Shown here: positions 46,445 through 57,985 of the stretch, piece by piece
How positions within the stretch are numbered: position 1 is the first letter of the stretch
Layout: the number at the start of each line of letters is the position of its first letter
From: Brachionus rotundiformis
Lineage: Eukaryota > Rotifera > Eurotatoria > Ploima > Brachionidae
Direction: 5' to 3'
Assembly (NCBI GenBank): GCA_016802295.1
Contig: JAESIW010000090.1
Location: 1,350,928-1,414,927, forward strand
Length of the DNA stretch: 64,000 nt
Made by a program: the position numbers and the translations under genes
The notes under the pieces: generated by a model
What the model saw: the letters and a program-made list of their open reading frames with translations, nothing else
Database searches by the model: none
What the model was told of the DNA's origin: nothing

Positions 46445-47035
46445 TGTTAAGATCTGGTGGACGAGATAGAACAAGACCTTCAACATGAGACTCCTCCTAA
46501 TGATGCATTTCTTAGCCTTCTGGACAATTTAAAAATTGTTACTATTAATCAAAGACTCAAAAATTGGGTTACAAGAGTGGACAATTCAAATTTAATACAG
46601 TTCTATTTCTTTTTTACCTTAAAATTTAATACCTGTTAAACCTTTGTGGAAATAAGGTAGTAGATATTTTAAATTAAAAACGTCGTTCAAAAGTCAAGAT
46701 AAACATCGATTTGAAATTTGAAAATTAATTAAGATTGTAGAAAATGGTCGTTGCAATAACGATGGCACTTATTATTTATTTAATTTTTCTACTCAAATTT
46801 GTCATTACAATTTTCTCAAAACTCTTTTCAATTAAAATTTTATTAAATTGTATAATAAACTATTAAAAAATATTATTTTAGCCTTATCATTAAAGTTTTA
46901 GTTGTAACAATTGTTCCGGATATGCTAGGACCTGATGGTACTTGAATGATGAATGATAGCTATTTAATAAATTTATTACATAATAAATGGTCGCTCCTAG
47001 CCTCAACAAATAATGAACTATTATTTTTGGCAAAT
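46445..47035 (+). mobile_element. LTR-like fragments (family D) with family F repeat between
   Basis: TGTTAAGATCTGGTGG at 46445 and TGCTAGGACCTGATGGTACT at 46923 are two diverged family D starts about 480 bp apart. Between them lie a family F copy (46681-46790) and a 60-codon frame at 46457-46639 (EIEQDLQHETPPNDAFLSLL) of unknown origin. This could be a decayed LTR element with both ends, but no gag or pol motif is visible. Confidence 0.4.
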
Positions 47036-47255
47036 GTTTTTGATAATTTTAACCTAGTGAAACACTGCTGATAATAGTTTAATATTTCACTATGACACTA
47101 CATTCAACTTGACTGGACTCGGTGGGTAAAAAATAAAATAATAGTCTTTAAGAATTTATATTTGAAAAATGTATCATTGATTAAAGACTCCTGGTTAAAT
47201 AAGATATTAAAATAAAATCAATTTTTTATCAAATTGTCATTTAAGAATATTTGCT

Positions 47256-47744
47256 TTAAATTAGCTTAAAAATTAAGAAAAATATTGGAAAAGCATAGAT
47301 GAATACATTAAATCTTAGATTTGATGAGGAACTTTCAGAAATAGTTGAAGTCGGTCTGGAAGTAATTGGCGAGCCTGTCATTTTTGTGGTTGAACCAGAG
47401 GTTGAACTTGATTCAGGTGCTTTTGTTGTGGTGGAACCAGAGGTCGAACTTGATTCAGGTGCTTTTGTTGTGGTTGAACCAGAGGTTGAACTTGATTCAG
47501 GTGCTTTTGTTGTGGTTGAACCAGAGGTTGAACTTGATTCAGGTGCTTTTGTTGTGGTGGAACCAGAGGTTGAACTTGATTCAGGTGCTTTTGTTGTGGT
47601 GGAACCAGAGGTTGAACTTGATTCAGGTGCTTTTGTTGTAGTAGAACCAGAGGTTGAACTTGATTCAGTAGCATCTGAATATCCAAGAAAACTAAGACTT
47701 AACCAAAGGACAAAGATAAAACTAGTTAAAATTTTGTGATTCAT
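47256..47744 (-). CDS. Mucin-like secreted or GPI-anchored tandem-repeat protein
   Basis: 162 aa, intronless. N-terminal signal peptide (LTSFIFVLWLSLSFLGYSDA, residues about 6-25). Then six perfect 14-residue units ESSSTSGSTTTKAP plus a seventh truncated unit, encoded by near-identical 42-bp DNA repeats. A Ser/Thr/Pro-rich linker and a hydrophobic C-terminus (NVFIYAFPIFFLIFKLI) preceded by SSSSN fit a GPI-anchor signal. The repeats should be dense O-glycosylation sites, so a cell-surface or secreted coat role is inferred. No conserved domain. Repeat number is probably polymorphic. The forward-strand frames over the repeat are shadows that arise because the unit is a multiple of three. Confidence 0.8.
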   Translation of the reverse strand: MNHKILTSFIFVLWLSLSFLGYSDATESSSTSGSTTTKAPESSSTSGSTTTKAPESSSTSGSTTTKAPESSSTSGSTTTKAPESSSTSGSTTTKAPESSSTSGSTTTKAPESSSTSGSTTKMTGSPITSRPTSTISESSSSNLRFNVFIYAFPIFFLIFKLI

Positions 47745-48221
47745 TTTCGATATTTTTTTAATAAAAATAAAAAGAAAAATCGTTTTAATATTTAAATACT
47801 TCTGATAAGATAAATTTTATCAATTAAACAAAGAAAAAAAGTTAAAAAGTTTTAATTGTAAGAATACGATTTATTTTCAAATAAAATAAGATTTTTAACA
47901 AATAGATAAATTTGTTATTTGTCATTAGGCAATTATCTGGAAGATAAATACAAATGATGAAAAGTATAAGAAAGTAAGATTACGAAATCAAAGATACGAA
48001 GTTTATATTTTATTCATTAAACATCATATTTAAATTTTCACATAAGAGAATTAAAAATGTAAATGTTCTAGATAATTTTTCATTCACCTCTTTATTCGTT
48101 GATAGCAAAATGCCATTATTTAAAATTATTTTCTATTCATATTCTTCAAATAAATTTAGATAACATTGATGATGATAAAATGTTTTAATAATTTCCTTAA
48201 TAAATGAAATAAACTTGAAAT

Positions 48222-48917
48222 CAGACTTGTGCGTAAGTCAAAAAATAATCTCATTTTTAAGTCATTTTTTGGTCAAGTTAAGTCATTTAACTTGACTTAA
48301 GATTTTTTTTTTTAAAGTTAAGTCATTTAACTTGACTTAAGATTTTTTTTTTAAAGTTAAGTCATTTAACTTGACTTAAGATTTTTTTTTTTAAAGTTAA
48401 GTCATTTAGAATGACTTGGCTTTAGTGAATATTTTTCAATTCTTAAAATTAACATAAAAGTTAAGCTTTAATTCTTAAGTTTTCAATTTTATTTAGAAAA
48501 AAATTAAAAGATAAATATTTTAATGATGACAAGTTCTAATCCTCTCACAAAGGGTTCCTCAATCAAAATTCAACCTATTGTTCAATTAGGCTTCAGTGAA
48601 GACCATTCTCACAGTATTTTTTGCATTTTAATTAATTTTGAATTGCTAGATATTTAGTTATTTAAATTATTATTTGTGAAAAAAAAAGATTAAGAAAATA
48701 AACTGATATTAAACAATTTTCATACGTTAAATGACTCAAAGAAGAAGCGGAAAATGACTTAACTTTAAAAAAAAAAATCTTAAGTCAAGTCAAATGACTT
48801 AACTTTAAAAAAAAAAAACTTAAGTCAAGTCAAATGACTTAACTTTAAAAAAAAAAATCTTAAGTCAAGTCCGTGACTTGACTTTGACTTTGACTTAGGG
48901 ACTTACGCACAAGTCTG
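48222..48917. mobile_element. hAT-type MITE with mirrored internal tandem repeats
   Basis: Ends CAGACTTGTGCGTAAGTC and its inverse GACTTACGCACAAGTCTG are perfect inverted repeats. CTTGAAAT flanks both sides (48214-48221 and 48918-48925), an 8-bp target duplication typical of hAT. Inside, three units of about 40 bp (AAGTTAAGTCATTTAACTTG, then ACTTAAGA and a T-run) on the left are mirrored by about three units on the right, so the whole 696-bp element can fold into a long hairpin. No transposase. Confidence 0.88.
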
Positions 48918-48968
48918 CTTGAAATATTAGGTTAAATAAGATATATTTTTGTTAAAAAATAAATTAAA

Positions 48969-49136
48969 ATGTCTTCTTTTAGCAGGCTCTCTAGGGGTGG
49001 TCACCAGGTCGCCTAATGTCAAGACCAAATATCCGAATTACTCCGCTCAAACATGCAAGTCAAAGTGACAGCAGAAGAAATCGCCAAAATAGCTAAGGGC
49101 AAAAACACCTGGTGATGACGATGAACTTGTCTTAAA
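48969..49136 (+). pseudogene. Decayed coding exon of unknown family
   Basis: From ATG 48969 the frame reads MSSFSRLSRGGHQVA, an in-frame TAA (49014), then CQDQISELLRSNMQVKVTAE and EIAKIAKGK. A one-base shift then gives NTPGDDDELVLK up to a donor-like AAG|GTAATG (49136/49137). Composition is coding-like, but the stop and shift break it. It lies 52 bp from the hAT MITE. The family is not recognised; it could instead be two small exons misread. Confidence 0.3.
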
Positions 49137-49309
49137 GGTAATGATCTCAATACTGTTTCAGTTATTCAGAATAATAAAACGTCTTAAAATAGTCTTTTAG
49201 TAATCAAGAAAAAAGAGACTGCTTTTTAGATTCAAAAAAATCCCATTTCTATTACAAGATATACTCGGTCAATTGGATACCAAGTTATCTATGGCTAAAG
49301 TAATTCAAT

Positions 49310-49750
49310 TTCAAGGTTAATCAACAGGCTAGAGCCCTTGTCACGAAGACCAATTAACACTTCATTTATTTAAACAGTACAAAATAATCTTTCAAATTAA
49401 AATTGAATAAAATTTTTTATAAATTTAATCAAAAAAGTAAAACATCGAAATGTTTAAATTAAATTTTTTGAATTTTTTTACAAAATCTGAGAAAATTAGA
49501 TTAATGTTATTAAAAATGAATGCTTAAATGTTGTAAACTTCAACATTGATCTCTTGACAATTAACAATTAAAAGTCTTGGGTAAAAAAATACAAGTTTTT
49601 TCTCTGTTTGCTGATTTTGAGGCTGGTTCTATCAGATTGCCACTATTCTTTAGATTATATTTCAAATAAAGTGTTCCTTTCAGTCTAATTGGCCAAAGTG
49701 GTCGTTTGAGATTGCTTAACCAAAAACTATGAGAATAAAAATTCAAAAGC
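49310..49750 (-). mobile_element. Retroelement repeat, family G, copy 1
   Basis: About 440 bp shared with 57620-57985 and 59025-59400. On the reverse strand it encodes LKYNLKNSGNLIEPASKSAN, a YNLR-type motif common in LTR-retrotransposon polyproteins, followed by DFVKKF-like text. The forward-strand edge reads GGTTAATCAACAGGCTAGAG, then CC..TGTCACGAAGACC and AATTAACACT. A fragment also occurs near 54890-55080 and possibly 52265-52360. Confidence 0.6.
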
Positions 49751-50115
49751 TTTTTAATTTACTCTTGTTTTGTTCAATTGTGCCAAATCTCCAAAGCCTT
49801 AGAGCCTGCTTACAGGCCAATAAAGAGAGCATTGGGCGCCATAATTCTGTCCTGTTTACACGGACAAGTCTGGCTAATTTAATTACAGGTCGTTTGACTT
49901 AAATTTGGCTCCAAATAAAGCAAATTTACCAACACATTATATTGTAATATTAAAACTAAACAAACATCCAATTACTTGAATTAAAACTAACTATTCAACC
50001 AGACTGGGGTTGAGGAAAATTAAGAGAAAAATTTAAATCTAAATTTTAAGCAAACATAATAAAATAAATAATAAAAAAATTAATTTATTTTTATTTTGGT
50101 AAATTTACATCAACC

Positions 50116-53100
50116 ATGGCTGACCAGATATGTTCAAATAGCCCGCTAAGTCTATTGCACAAATATGCCTACGAGGGAAGCAAAAATAAGCTCAAAAATG
50201 TACTCAAAAATGGTAAACAAAAAAAGCCCATTTTTTATAAATAGATAAAATTTATTTGAACAAAATTTAAAGAGGTAAATGTGGACAAAGTTGACCAGAA
50301 TGGCAATACGGCATTGTACTGTGCGTGTGCGCGCGGCGAAAAAGAGTGTGTGAGAATATTGCTGGAGCAGGGCGCCAACCCGAACGAGCGGTGCCAGAAC
50401 AACGAGACGCCGATGCATGTGGCGGCTCGTTACGGCCAAACAAAGGTGCTTGTGCTTTTGCTGCAGTATGGCGGCGATCTGCGCCTACACGACAGCCTCA
50501 ATCGAACGCCGAAGACGTGCGCCATGCAGCAGGAGAACTCGAACCTGCGCCGCAAGACTCTGGCGCTCATCGAGGAGACCCGCATGAACGCCCAGCTTCA
50601 AACGAACAAGACCGACGCCCAGAAGCTCTCTCTGCTCAGCATTACGCCGAAATCGCGCGACGAGCTCGTCAATCCGTGCTCGGTCGGCTTCGGCATATTG
50701 TACAAGTCCACAGGAGAAATAGGAGTGCCAATAGTGCTGCCAGTGGTCAAAGAAAACGAGCTAGAGCACGACTATTTGGGCGAAACGTTCAACAACGGCG
50801 CGTTCATGGTCTACGAGAGCATGAAGTGGAAGGAGCTGCATTTGGTGACTGTGAAACGACTGCACACCAGCATGGCCGACCAGGGACACTCGGACCTGTT
50901 GATCGAAGAGCTCAGGTACCTGAAACGAATCAACCACTGTCCGAACATTTTGTCAGTGATGGGATTTTGCCAATATGTCAACTCAGAGGGTCTGATGCTC
51001 ATGTTTGAACGGGTCCAGGTCGGCTCGTTGTTCACTGTGCTACACGAACGCCAACTGACCAGACCGCCCAAGCTCAAAAGTGTTTGCCAAATAATGCTCA
51101 ATGTGTGCGACGCGCTCATCTACTTGCACCAAATGAACATACTTCATTGTTACGTGAGCTCGCATAGCATTTTCTTGACCACGTTTCACACGGCCAAGTT
51201 GGGCAATCTGGAGTATGCAGTGGAAAAAAGTGGCGATTTGTCCAAGCAGAAAAAGACCAAAATAGTCGAGAATAAGATGGAAAATTGTGCATACAATTGG
51301 CTAGCGCCAGAAATATTGGAAAATTCAATACCAACTGAATTGAGTGACATGTACAGCTATTGTGCTGTTATTTGGGAGTTGTTCGAGTGCAGGATACCAT
51401 GGCAATCGTGTGATCATATTGAAATACAGCATGAGATGTTAATTAAGGGAAATACGCTGCCAGTTGACCACGAAAAAATAGCCTTTCCGTTTAATCGGAT
51501 TGTCAAAGATGGCTTTTCCAATCCGATTAAGCGTATGAGCTTTGAGGAAGTTAGAGCTGTGATAGAAAATTATCAGACAAATTTGCACAACATGTCAAAG
51601 GTGAAGGTTGCTCGTATGTACCAACGAGTGCCCCGTCTAAAGTCAAACAGTGTCTCGGCTATTGAGACTCTAAACAGCGATCAAATAGACAAATTGTCGG
51701 AAAATTCAGCCGAGTACATCAAGTGTGACGCCTACAGGTGTGCTTTAATTTATCTTGTCTTATCTTATCTTATCTTATTCTATCTTGTTTACTCGAAAAA
51801 AAATCAATCCTCTTGCATTTTTATGCTTGTCTAAAGTTCTTTTTTTTTTCTAATGATTCTATTAAAGGTCCTTATTTTTAGCCAAATAGGACCATAAATG
51901 ATTAGAAAAGTAATATAAAGAAACAATAGTTATTTAGATTAGTTTATTAAAAGATTAAAGTTCAGCTTTTTCACATGGGCTGCTAAAGGTGACCAATGTT
52001 TTAGGGAAATTAGCGAGCTTAAATTTTCAAAGCTGCTAGAAGTGGTATTGAACTAAAAAGTAAAAAGCCTAAATGGTTCAAACATTGGCTTGAACAAAAA
52101 TTTGACTTCAATCAGACTTTCTGAGTGCATTATAAATGTGTTGTGGCAATTTTTTCCACACTCTTTTGACACTCTTGTAAGAAAATTGAGTCTTGGTCAA
52201 AAAAAAAATTAATTTTTCTTCTGTAAATAGTTCTTTAGGAAGATCTGAGATTATATTTTCAAAGTTAGTGATCAACAAGTTGGTTTCATTGTCTAAAAGA
52301 CCGATGAACACTTCATTAATTTAATTATTTATTTAATAATAGGAATAAAAAAATTTAATGTTTAAATATATTTTATTATTAATCAATTTAAAAAATCCAT
52401 AGTGTTATTAACCTAATGAAAATGTCTGTTTCCAGCCTGTTAGGATCTGATGGTTCTTGGTTATAACTTAAAATAAGGAAGTTCAAATAATAACTTTATT
52501 TAAAAATGGCCACTTCTAGCCTAATAAAGAATAGGGAAAGTTAACAAAAATATAAAGGCTTTTAATTTCTAATTGACTCAAAAACAATTCTGAACCAGGT
52601 GTATTAGCTCTGTCTTTTTGCAAATTGTTCCCAAATGTTTTCCCTCCTAAAGAAAATTAAATATTATTACAGTCGAGTCTTGTTATAACGATGCTGATTA
52701 ATACGATATTCGATATAAAACGATATTTTTTTTCATAATTTACATTCCCAAATATAATAATCCTTTAACATACAGATTTGATTAAAACGATGTCCATTTT
52801 TTCCGCCCAAACACATCGTATTATCCAGACTCGACTGTATGGTTAATTGCTGAGCTCAAAAAAAATCCATCTAAATAATATGATTAAAAACTTTTTCTCT
52901 CGTCTAGGGCCGAGATTTTACTCAGAAATTCGACAAATAAAAAAAATGCTCTGGATCGTGCAAAAAAAAGTTTCAAGTCGAGTCCGAGTCAGCAATTGCC
53001 TCCGACTCCGCCAAGTGTTCAGCCATCTACTAAGCTAAGCCCAACTCCACAAAGCAAATATTTTCCAGCTCAACCGTCAAGTTGTAGTCCGCGCGTGCGA

Positions 53101-56100
53101 CCATCATCGATTGATTCGCCGCGCAGCTTCAAAAACGAGCCTCTAACGCCCCGGATGATGCACTCGAATTTGTCTCATGTAGGAATTAGAAAAATAGAAA
53201 AAGACATTGAAGGTAATTTTGAATAATTTAGTAGGACTTAGCTTATTTTTGGTCTTCATTTGATTTGGTTTTATCCATTATCTATTATATTTATTTTTTT
53301 AAATTTTTAACTATAGACAATTATAAATTCAAATTAATCGAATCGATTTATTACTCAAATTTACTTAAATTTAATCAAGAAAACAAGCGCCGAGCTGTGC
53401 TCGAAGACATTAGGAGCAGGCAGATGACACAGGACGAAAAGCCGAGCTCTCTTAGTGTCAAGGACAAATTTGGCGATTTTAAACAAAATCTAACCGAGCC
53501 AACACCTGAGGCCAAACGAGACAGCTACAACAAAAATTTCGCTTCGCCCAGGTAGACCTAACTAAACAATCTGCCCATTTTAATTAACTGATGCTTAAAT
53601 TATTAAATAATTAACTTTAGGCTCGATTGTGGCGATTTTGCCAGAGGCCAGCGCCTAGACTACAGCAATGTGTCCCAAGAAGACAACAATAACAACAAAC
53701 CACTGGCCAAAGACGTGTATCTTAATGAGACCAAACAGACAACAGGTAAGAGAGAATGACTTAATGTAACTTGTGATTGTGTTTTTATCATGATGTGTTA
53801 CACAAAGGCTTTTTGGAGGAGCTGAGACTGAAGCAGGAGCAGCGAAGTCAGCAAAACTGCTCGATCGAATCATCCAACTACATGCAACGTTCAGGCAGCT
53901 ATAGTCAATTGACTGAAAGCACTAAACGAAGCGATCACGTGTCGCGTAGCTGTGCATCCAATCAAAAACGATCTCAAAACATGCACAGACCTGTTCAATA
54001 TGCGAGAAGCCTCTCGCACAACAACAACACAAGAAACCAGGCCCCGGAGAGCAAGGCCCGACCGATCGAGCAGAGCACACAGGAATTTTTTGGCGGGCAC
54101 GGCTCTGTTCGTAGTTTAGTACAATCCTATGAAGAGCAATCGGCCAAAAGTGAATCGGACCCTCGAGTTGAGAAAATCCGCCTCGAGAGACTTAACGAAA
54201 TGAAGTGCATGAAAAAACAGTTCGATCAGGACCAAGCCCAGTTTCAAGCACAAAAAGAGCTATCGACTATATCGGAACGAACCGAGCACACGAACAGCGT
54301 CAATTTAGCCAACACAATTGACTCTCCCACTGGTGTTCTCATGAACACTAACTCCAAATCGGCCACCACTGTGACTAATGTAATCAGACAGTTGAACGAC
54401 AAGTTTCTAGACTCGTCGACGGGGGCCAGCGCCGACGGCATATCGAGCACCAATCGAAATCTAAGCGCTCTTAACTCATCGACGCCAATTCAAACAAACA
54501 ATCTTAGTCTCGGCTCGGCAAAGCTCACTGCCAGAACAACCATTGAAGCCATTCAAAATTTGAAACAAGACCGAGCCGAGGTGCAAATTCCGATTGAGTA
54601 TGCTGACCAGACACATGGTAATAGTGATAGTGACAATGATGACGAGCTGATTAAAACAGGTGGCAGAATTGACTCCAAAAAGCCCATTGATCACGTCAAT
54701 AGAACCAAGAGCAATCAGTCAAGCCAAGAGGACTATTTGTCAAACACACAGGTAAAGTTAAAAAGCTTCCAATTCAGCTAGATAGGCTCAAATGATTTTT
54801 TTGGTTTTTTTTTTTATTCTTGTTAAAGCTTGGTACTAAAAATAAAAAATCATGATGATAATTATTTTCGCTTAAAGCAATAGATAAATGCTTAATTTGA
54901 ATAAGAATAGTGTAACATCATCGACCCCTTGATCACAAAGCAATTTATTAATCTAGAGTGGGAAAAAGATTTGTTGAGCACACGGGTCGCGCATCTTCTT
55001 TCCAAGTACCTTGACACAGGCGTGACTTCATCGAGTTGATTATCTAAGCCGAATTTTCTGCACACCTTTTTTTTCAATTTCAAGGCTAATAAACAGCCTT
55101 TTGGTCATGCATCATGTGACCGACAATATCAAGACTAAATTGAGTTCTTTCTGGTTTAGCATTGATGTTATCCTTTTTTTTAATGTTTTTGGTTTTTTAG
55201 CTAGTTTTAGTCAGAGTTGTTTTTAAGTCACAAGTCATAACTAACTTTTTTAGTAGTTTTTAAATTTCGAAAAAATTTGATCATTTATTTGCAAATTACA
55301 AGTAATTTACTTGACTTATAGTCACAAATTTGAGTTGAATTTTTGTTACATTGACTTAAAACTGTGATTTCAAATTGAATAAAAGTCTTCTCCACATCAA
55401 CGTTCGCCTAGATTCTCGATCAGTCCCCTTTATCATTCCTAATGGGCAAAATGTCTCATCGGCACATTCAGATTATGCTTTAAATTATCTTTAAATAAAA
55501 GTTTTTAAATTATTTTTTTATTTTTAACTGTAATGCAGAGGTTTTGTTAAATTTGGTCCGATAGAACAGAACAAACCATTAAATTATTAGTATTGGAACC
55601 AACTATTAGTCTTTTTGACTTTTTGATTAAAACAATTTAGGCAAATAAAATCAAATTAAAATGATTATGTTTAAAAAATTATTTATTTTTTTTAATTTTT
55701 TAGAATCTTTTTAATTAAAAAATGTAATGCAGAGACAAATTTTCGTGTGTAGCAGGACATGTTAAATCATGATCGAGCATTGTGCAAAATTGTGCATGCA
55801 TTAAATTTTTGCAGAAATTTGCAGACATAAAAAATTAAGATAAGCATTGAATGTTTACTTTAAAAATGTGATTCTGCAATAAATTTTTTTAGTCGAAAAT
55901 ATTTAAAAATCTATCTTTGTAATAATTTTTGGTTTGTTCTGTACTATTGTACCAAATTTAAAAAAACCTCTGTGTTACAGTTAGATAGTTTTAGAGGAAA
56001 ATTTGATGATAAACTTAAGACAATTTGTGTTAATTAATCTTAGTTTAATATTTATAAACAGTTTTATTTTGTATTCTTTCTTTGTCTATTATTCAAGCTG

Positions 56101-56903
56101 TGATAATACAAACTTGTAATTGATTAGATCTTCTTCAATCTTTAACATGATGATACAGTTAATTTTTACTAAAAACCTTAATTTGGCGAGAAGATAAGAC
56201 TAGTGGTTAAGCTAAAAAAATAATTATTAAATAAATTGCTATAATAAATATTTTCATTTTTTGTATATCTGTACCGAGCTAAAGTTCCTTTAAAATAACT
56301 GCCTGAAAAGTCACTTAAATAGTGTTCTTCGGCTGCAGTCACACTTAGAAGAATTAAATAGACCAAGTCATTTTTTTTGTCTTATATTGCACTGATTTTA
56401 AAGCCTAAATAAATTCTATTTTTACAAAGGCTTGTGAAGTTACATCTATGGAATACAGTGACAACTTGTATTTGACTGATTTTGACCGATTGAACAGCAA
56501 TACGCCGCAGTCGAGCATGGCTAGACCGAGCCTGGCGTTCGACATTAGAAAGTATAAGCTAGAGAACGAGATGCCAGTCAACGAGCAAGACTCGAGCACG
56601 TCTTCAATCGCCGCAGCAGATAGTGTGCCTTCACTTGAAGAGACCAACGCCGGAGCGCCTATTGTAGAGAACACAATTTACAAAAATACCAAGCAAGGAA
56701 ATGTTCGGCTCGATAAGCACGTCATAGATACCAGCAAATTTGCCGGATATCAGTACCAATTGGAAACCAAGTCAAATGTGTCTAACAAATATCATATAAA
56801 GGGCTTGTTGACAAATCAACAAACTGGTCATTCATTGGTCGTTCAGAATACAAAAATAAAAGCGCCAAGCTTGTCGACTAAGGTCGTAATTGACAAATTA
56901 TAA
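50116..56903 (+). CDS. TEX14: TEX14-like ankyrin-repeat pseudokinase
   Basis: Vertebrate TEX14 stabilises germ-cell intercellular bridges and acts at kinetochores. Exons by my model: 50116-50212, 50273-51737, 52908-53212, 53380-53551, 53621-53745, 53808-54751, 56430-56903. Phases agree, about 1193 aa (human 1497). Three ankyrin repeats (about 8-110) end in GGDLRLHDSLNRTPKTCA, almost as in TEX14. Kinase-like domain about 165-455: Lys227 kept (VTVKRL), LFTVLHERQ, HRD replaced by HCY (324-326), DFG replaced by LGN (342-344), then LEYAVEKS and YNWLAPE. It should be catalytically dead. The C-terminal about 650 residues are Ser/Gln/Asn-rich and disordered with some coiled coil. The CEP55-binding GPPxxxY motif of vertebrate TEX14 is not seen. 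Exon 7 and the introns with MITEs are the least certain. Confidence 0.87.
52439..52545 (+). mobile_element. Solo-LTR-like repeat, family D, in TEX14 intron 2
   Basis: TGTTAGGATCTGATGGTTCT, then ATAACTTTATTTAAAAATGG and CCACTTCTAGCCTAATAAAG. Closest to 28860-28985. Confidence 0.55.
52670..52837. mobile_element. Tigger/pogo-type MITE, TA-flanked
   Basis: Ends CAGTCGAGTCTTGTTATAAC and its partner GTATTATCCAGACTCGACTG are inverted repeats, flanked by TA on both sides (52668-52669 and 52838-52839). CAGTCGAGTCTTGTTATAAC is the classic pogo/Tigger terminus. 168 bp, non-coding, in TEX14 intron 2. Confidence 0.85.
54890..55085 (-). repeat. Family G fragment in TEX14 intron 6
   Basis: CCTTGATCACAAAGCAATTT matches the internal part of family G (for example 57850-57875). 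The reverse-strand short ORF here is part of this repeat. Confidence 0.45.
55526..55982. mobile_element. MITE with about 50-bp inverted repeats and a nested MITE
   Basis: AACTGTAATGCAGAGGTTTT, then GTTAAATTTGGT and GAACAAACC, is mirrored at 55930-55982 (GGTTTGTTCTG ... ACCAAATTTAAAAAAACCTC ... TTACAGTT). Inside, 55641-55929 is a degraded, opposite-orientation copy of the 337-bp MITE at 28491-28827 (shared AATGCAGAGACAAATTTTCG and CATGCATTAAATTT). In TEX14 intron 6. Confidence 0.7.
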
Positions 56904-57619
56904 TTGTTATCTATTTAGATGTTAAGTCTATCCGTTATTTTCTCTTTATAGTCTTATCGCTAATCAAGCGACGGGCTTCAAAATAAATGCCCACATTTTA
57001 AAATCGAATTTCTCTCTCCACTTCAAGTTTTTCTTGTCTTAATATCATTACCATTGTTTATAAAATATAAATTATTTTGATAAATTAATTAATTTAGTTA
57101 ACAATACATTGATTGTCATTTAAATATCCAAGATTATATTAGTTTTTTTTGTGCCTTAAATTTTTAATAAAAACTTTTATTACCAAAGTATTTTATTTTC
57201 ATTTTTTTATCAGCACAATTTAATGGGCCTCAATTTATGCCAAATTGTTATATCATAAATCATATATATTTAAGTACCTCAAAAGAGAGACGAAAAAGAG
57301 GAGACCTAATAGAATACTTTAAAGCCACAAAACAGTTCAGCTTTGTTACATGGAGAAACCCCTCTTATAACTCAAGGTCCTGCAAGAGCCACACGGCGTC
57401 ACCAACATAGGATAACTAAGCAACATACAAAGGCAAAGCAATGTCAAGACTTTTTGACCAACAGAGTAGTCAAAGTTCAGGCAAAGAAGAATCTGTATAG
57501 GACAAAGTACGTTTTTGTTTATTAGATTAATTTTCTTTTGGATGACCAGAGCTTTTATTTTATTATTTTTTTTTAAATAAATATTGAAAACAAGTGCTTT
57601 CAATTCAATTTTTCAATTC
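56904..57619 (+). other. TEX14 3' flank and LINE scrap
   Basis: 56904-57250 is the probable TEX14 3' UTR and flank, with AATAAAAACT at about 57167. In 57343-57525 a forward frame contains KQHTKAKQCQDFLTNRVVKV, resembling the FFTNRVVN.WN motif of LINE C-termini. It is debris and not a gene. Confidence 0.5.
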
Positions 57620-57985
57620 CAAGGTTAATCAACCGGCTAGGGCCGATGTCACAAAGACCGATTAACACTCCATTTATTTAAATAAAAACTAAGCTTTACA
57701 AATTAAAAAAATTAATTGTTTATGTAATTATTTAACAAAATAAAACATTGAAATATTTATATTAAATTTTTTTACAAAATCTGAGAAAATTAGATTAATG
57801 TTATTAAAAATTGAATGCTTAAATTTTGTAAATTTCAACATTGATCTCTTGATCACAAAGCAATTTATAAGTCTTGAATAGAAAAATCCAAAAGTTTCTA
57901 CTATTTACTGATTTTGATGTTGGTTCTATCAGATTCTCACTGTTCCTCAAATTATAATTCAAATTTCTCGAGTCATTTTTCTTTA
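57620..57985 (-). mobile_element. Retroelement repeat, family G, copy 2
   Basis: Very similar to 59025-59400: GGTTAATCAACCGGCTAGGG, CCGATTAACACTCCATTTAT, TTGATCTCTTGATCACAAAG and a reverse-strand NLIEPTSK-like frame with changes. It abuts the cystatin 3' side. Confidence 0.6.

Noticed and set aside
47299..47739. Forward-strand ORFs (VVVEPEVELDSGAF-type repeats) over the mucin gene
   Set aside because: The 42-bp unit is a multiple of three and lacks stops in several frames, so shadow frames are expected. Only the reverse frame has a signal peptide and a sensible tail.
48222..48917. CRISPR-like array of about 40-bp repeats
   Set aside because: The repeats are palindromic, mirrored left and right, have no unique spacers, and sit within hAT-type ends with an 8-bp duplication in a eukaryotic genome.
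49000..49020. Selenocysteine or stop read-through in the decayed exon
   Set aside because: The interrupting codon is TAA, not TGA, and a frameshift follows, so simple decay is more likely.
50325..51008. 227-codon ORF in another forward frame over the TEX14 second exon
   Set aside because: Arg/Ala-rich shadow of the true frame. The overlapping frame has clear ankyrin and kinase-like homology.
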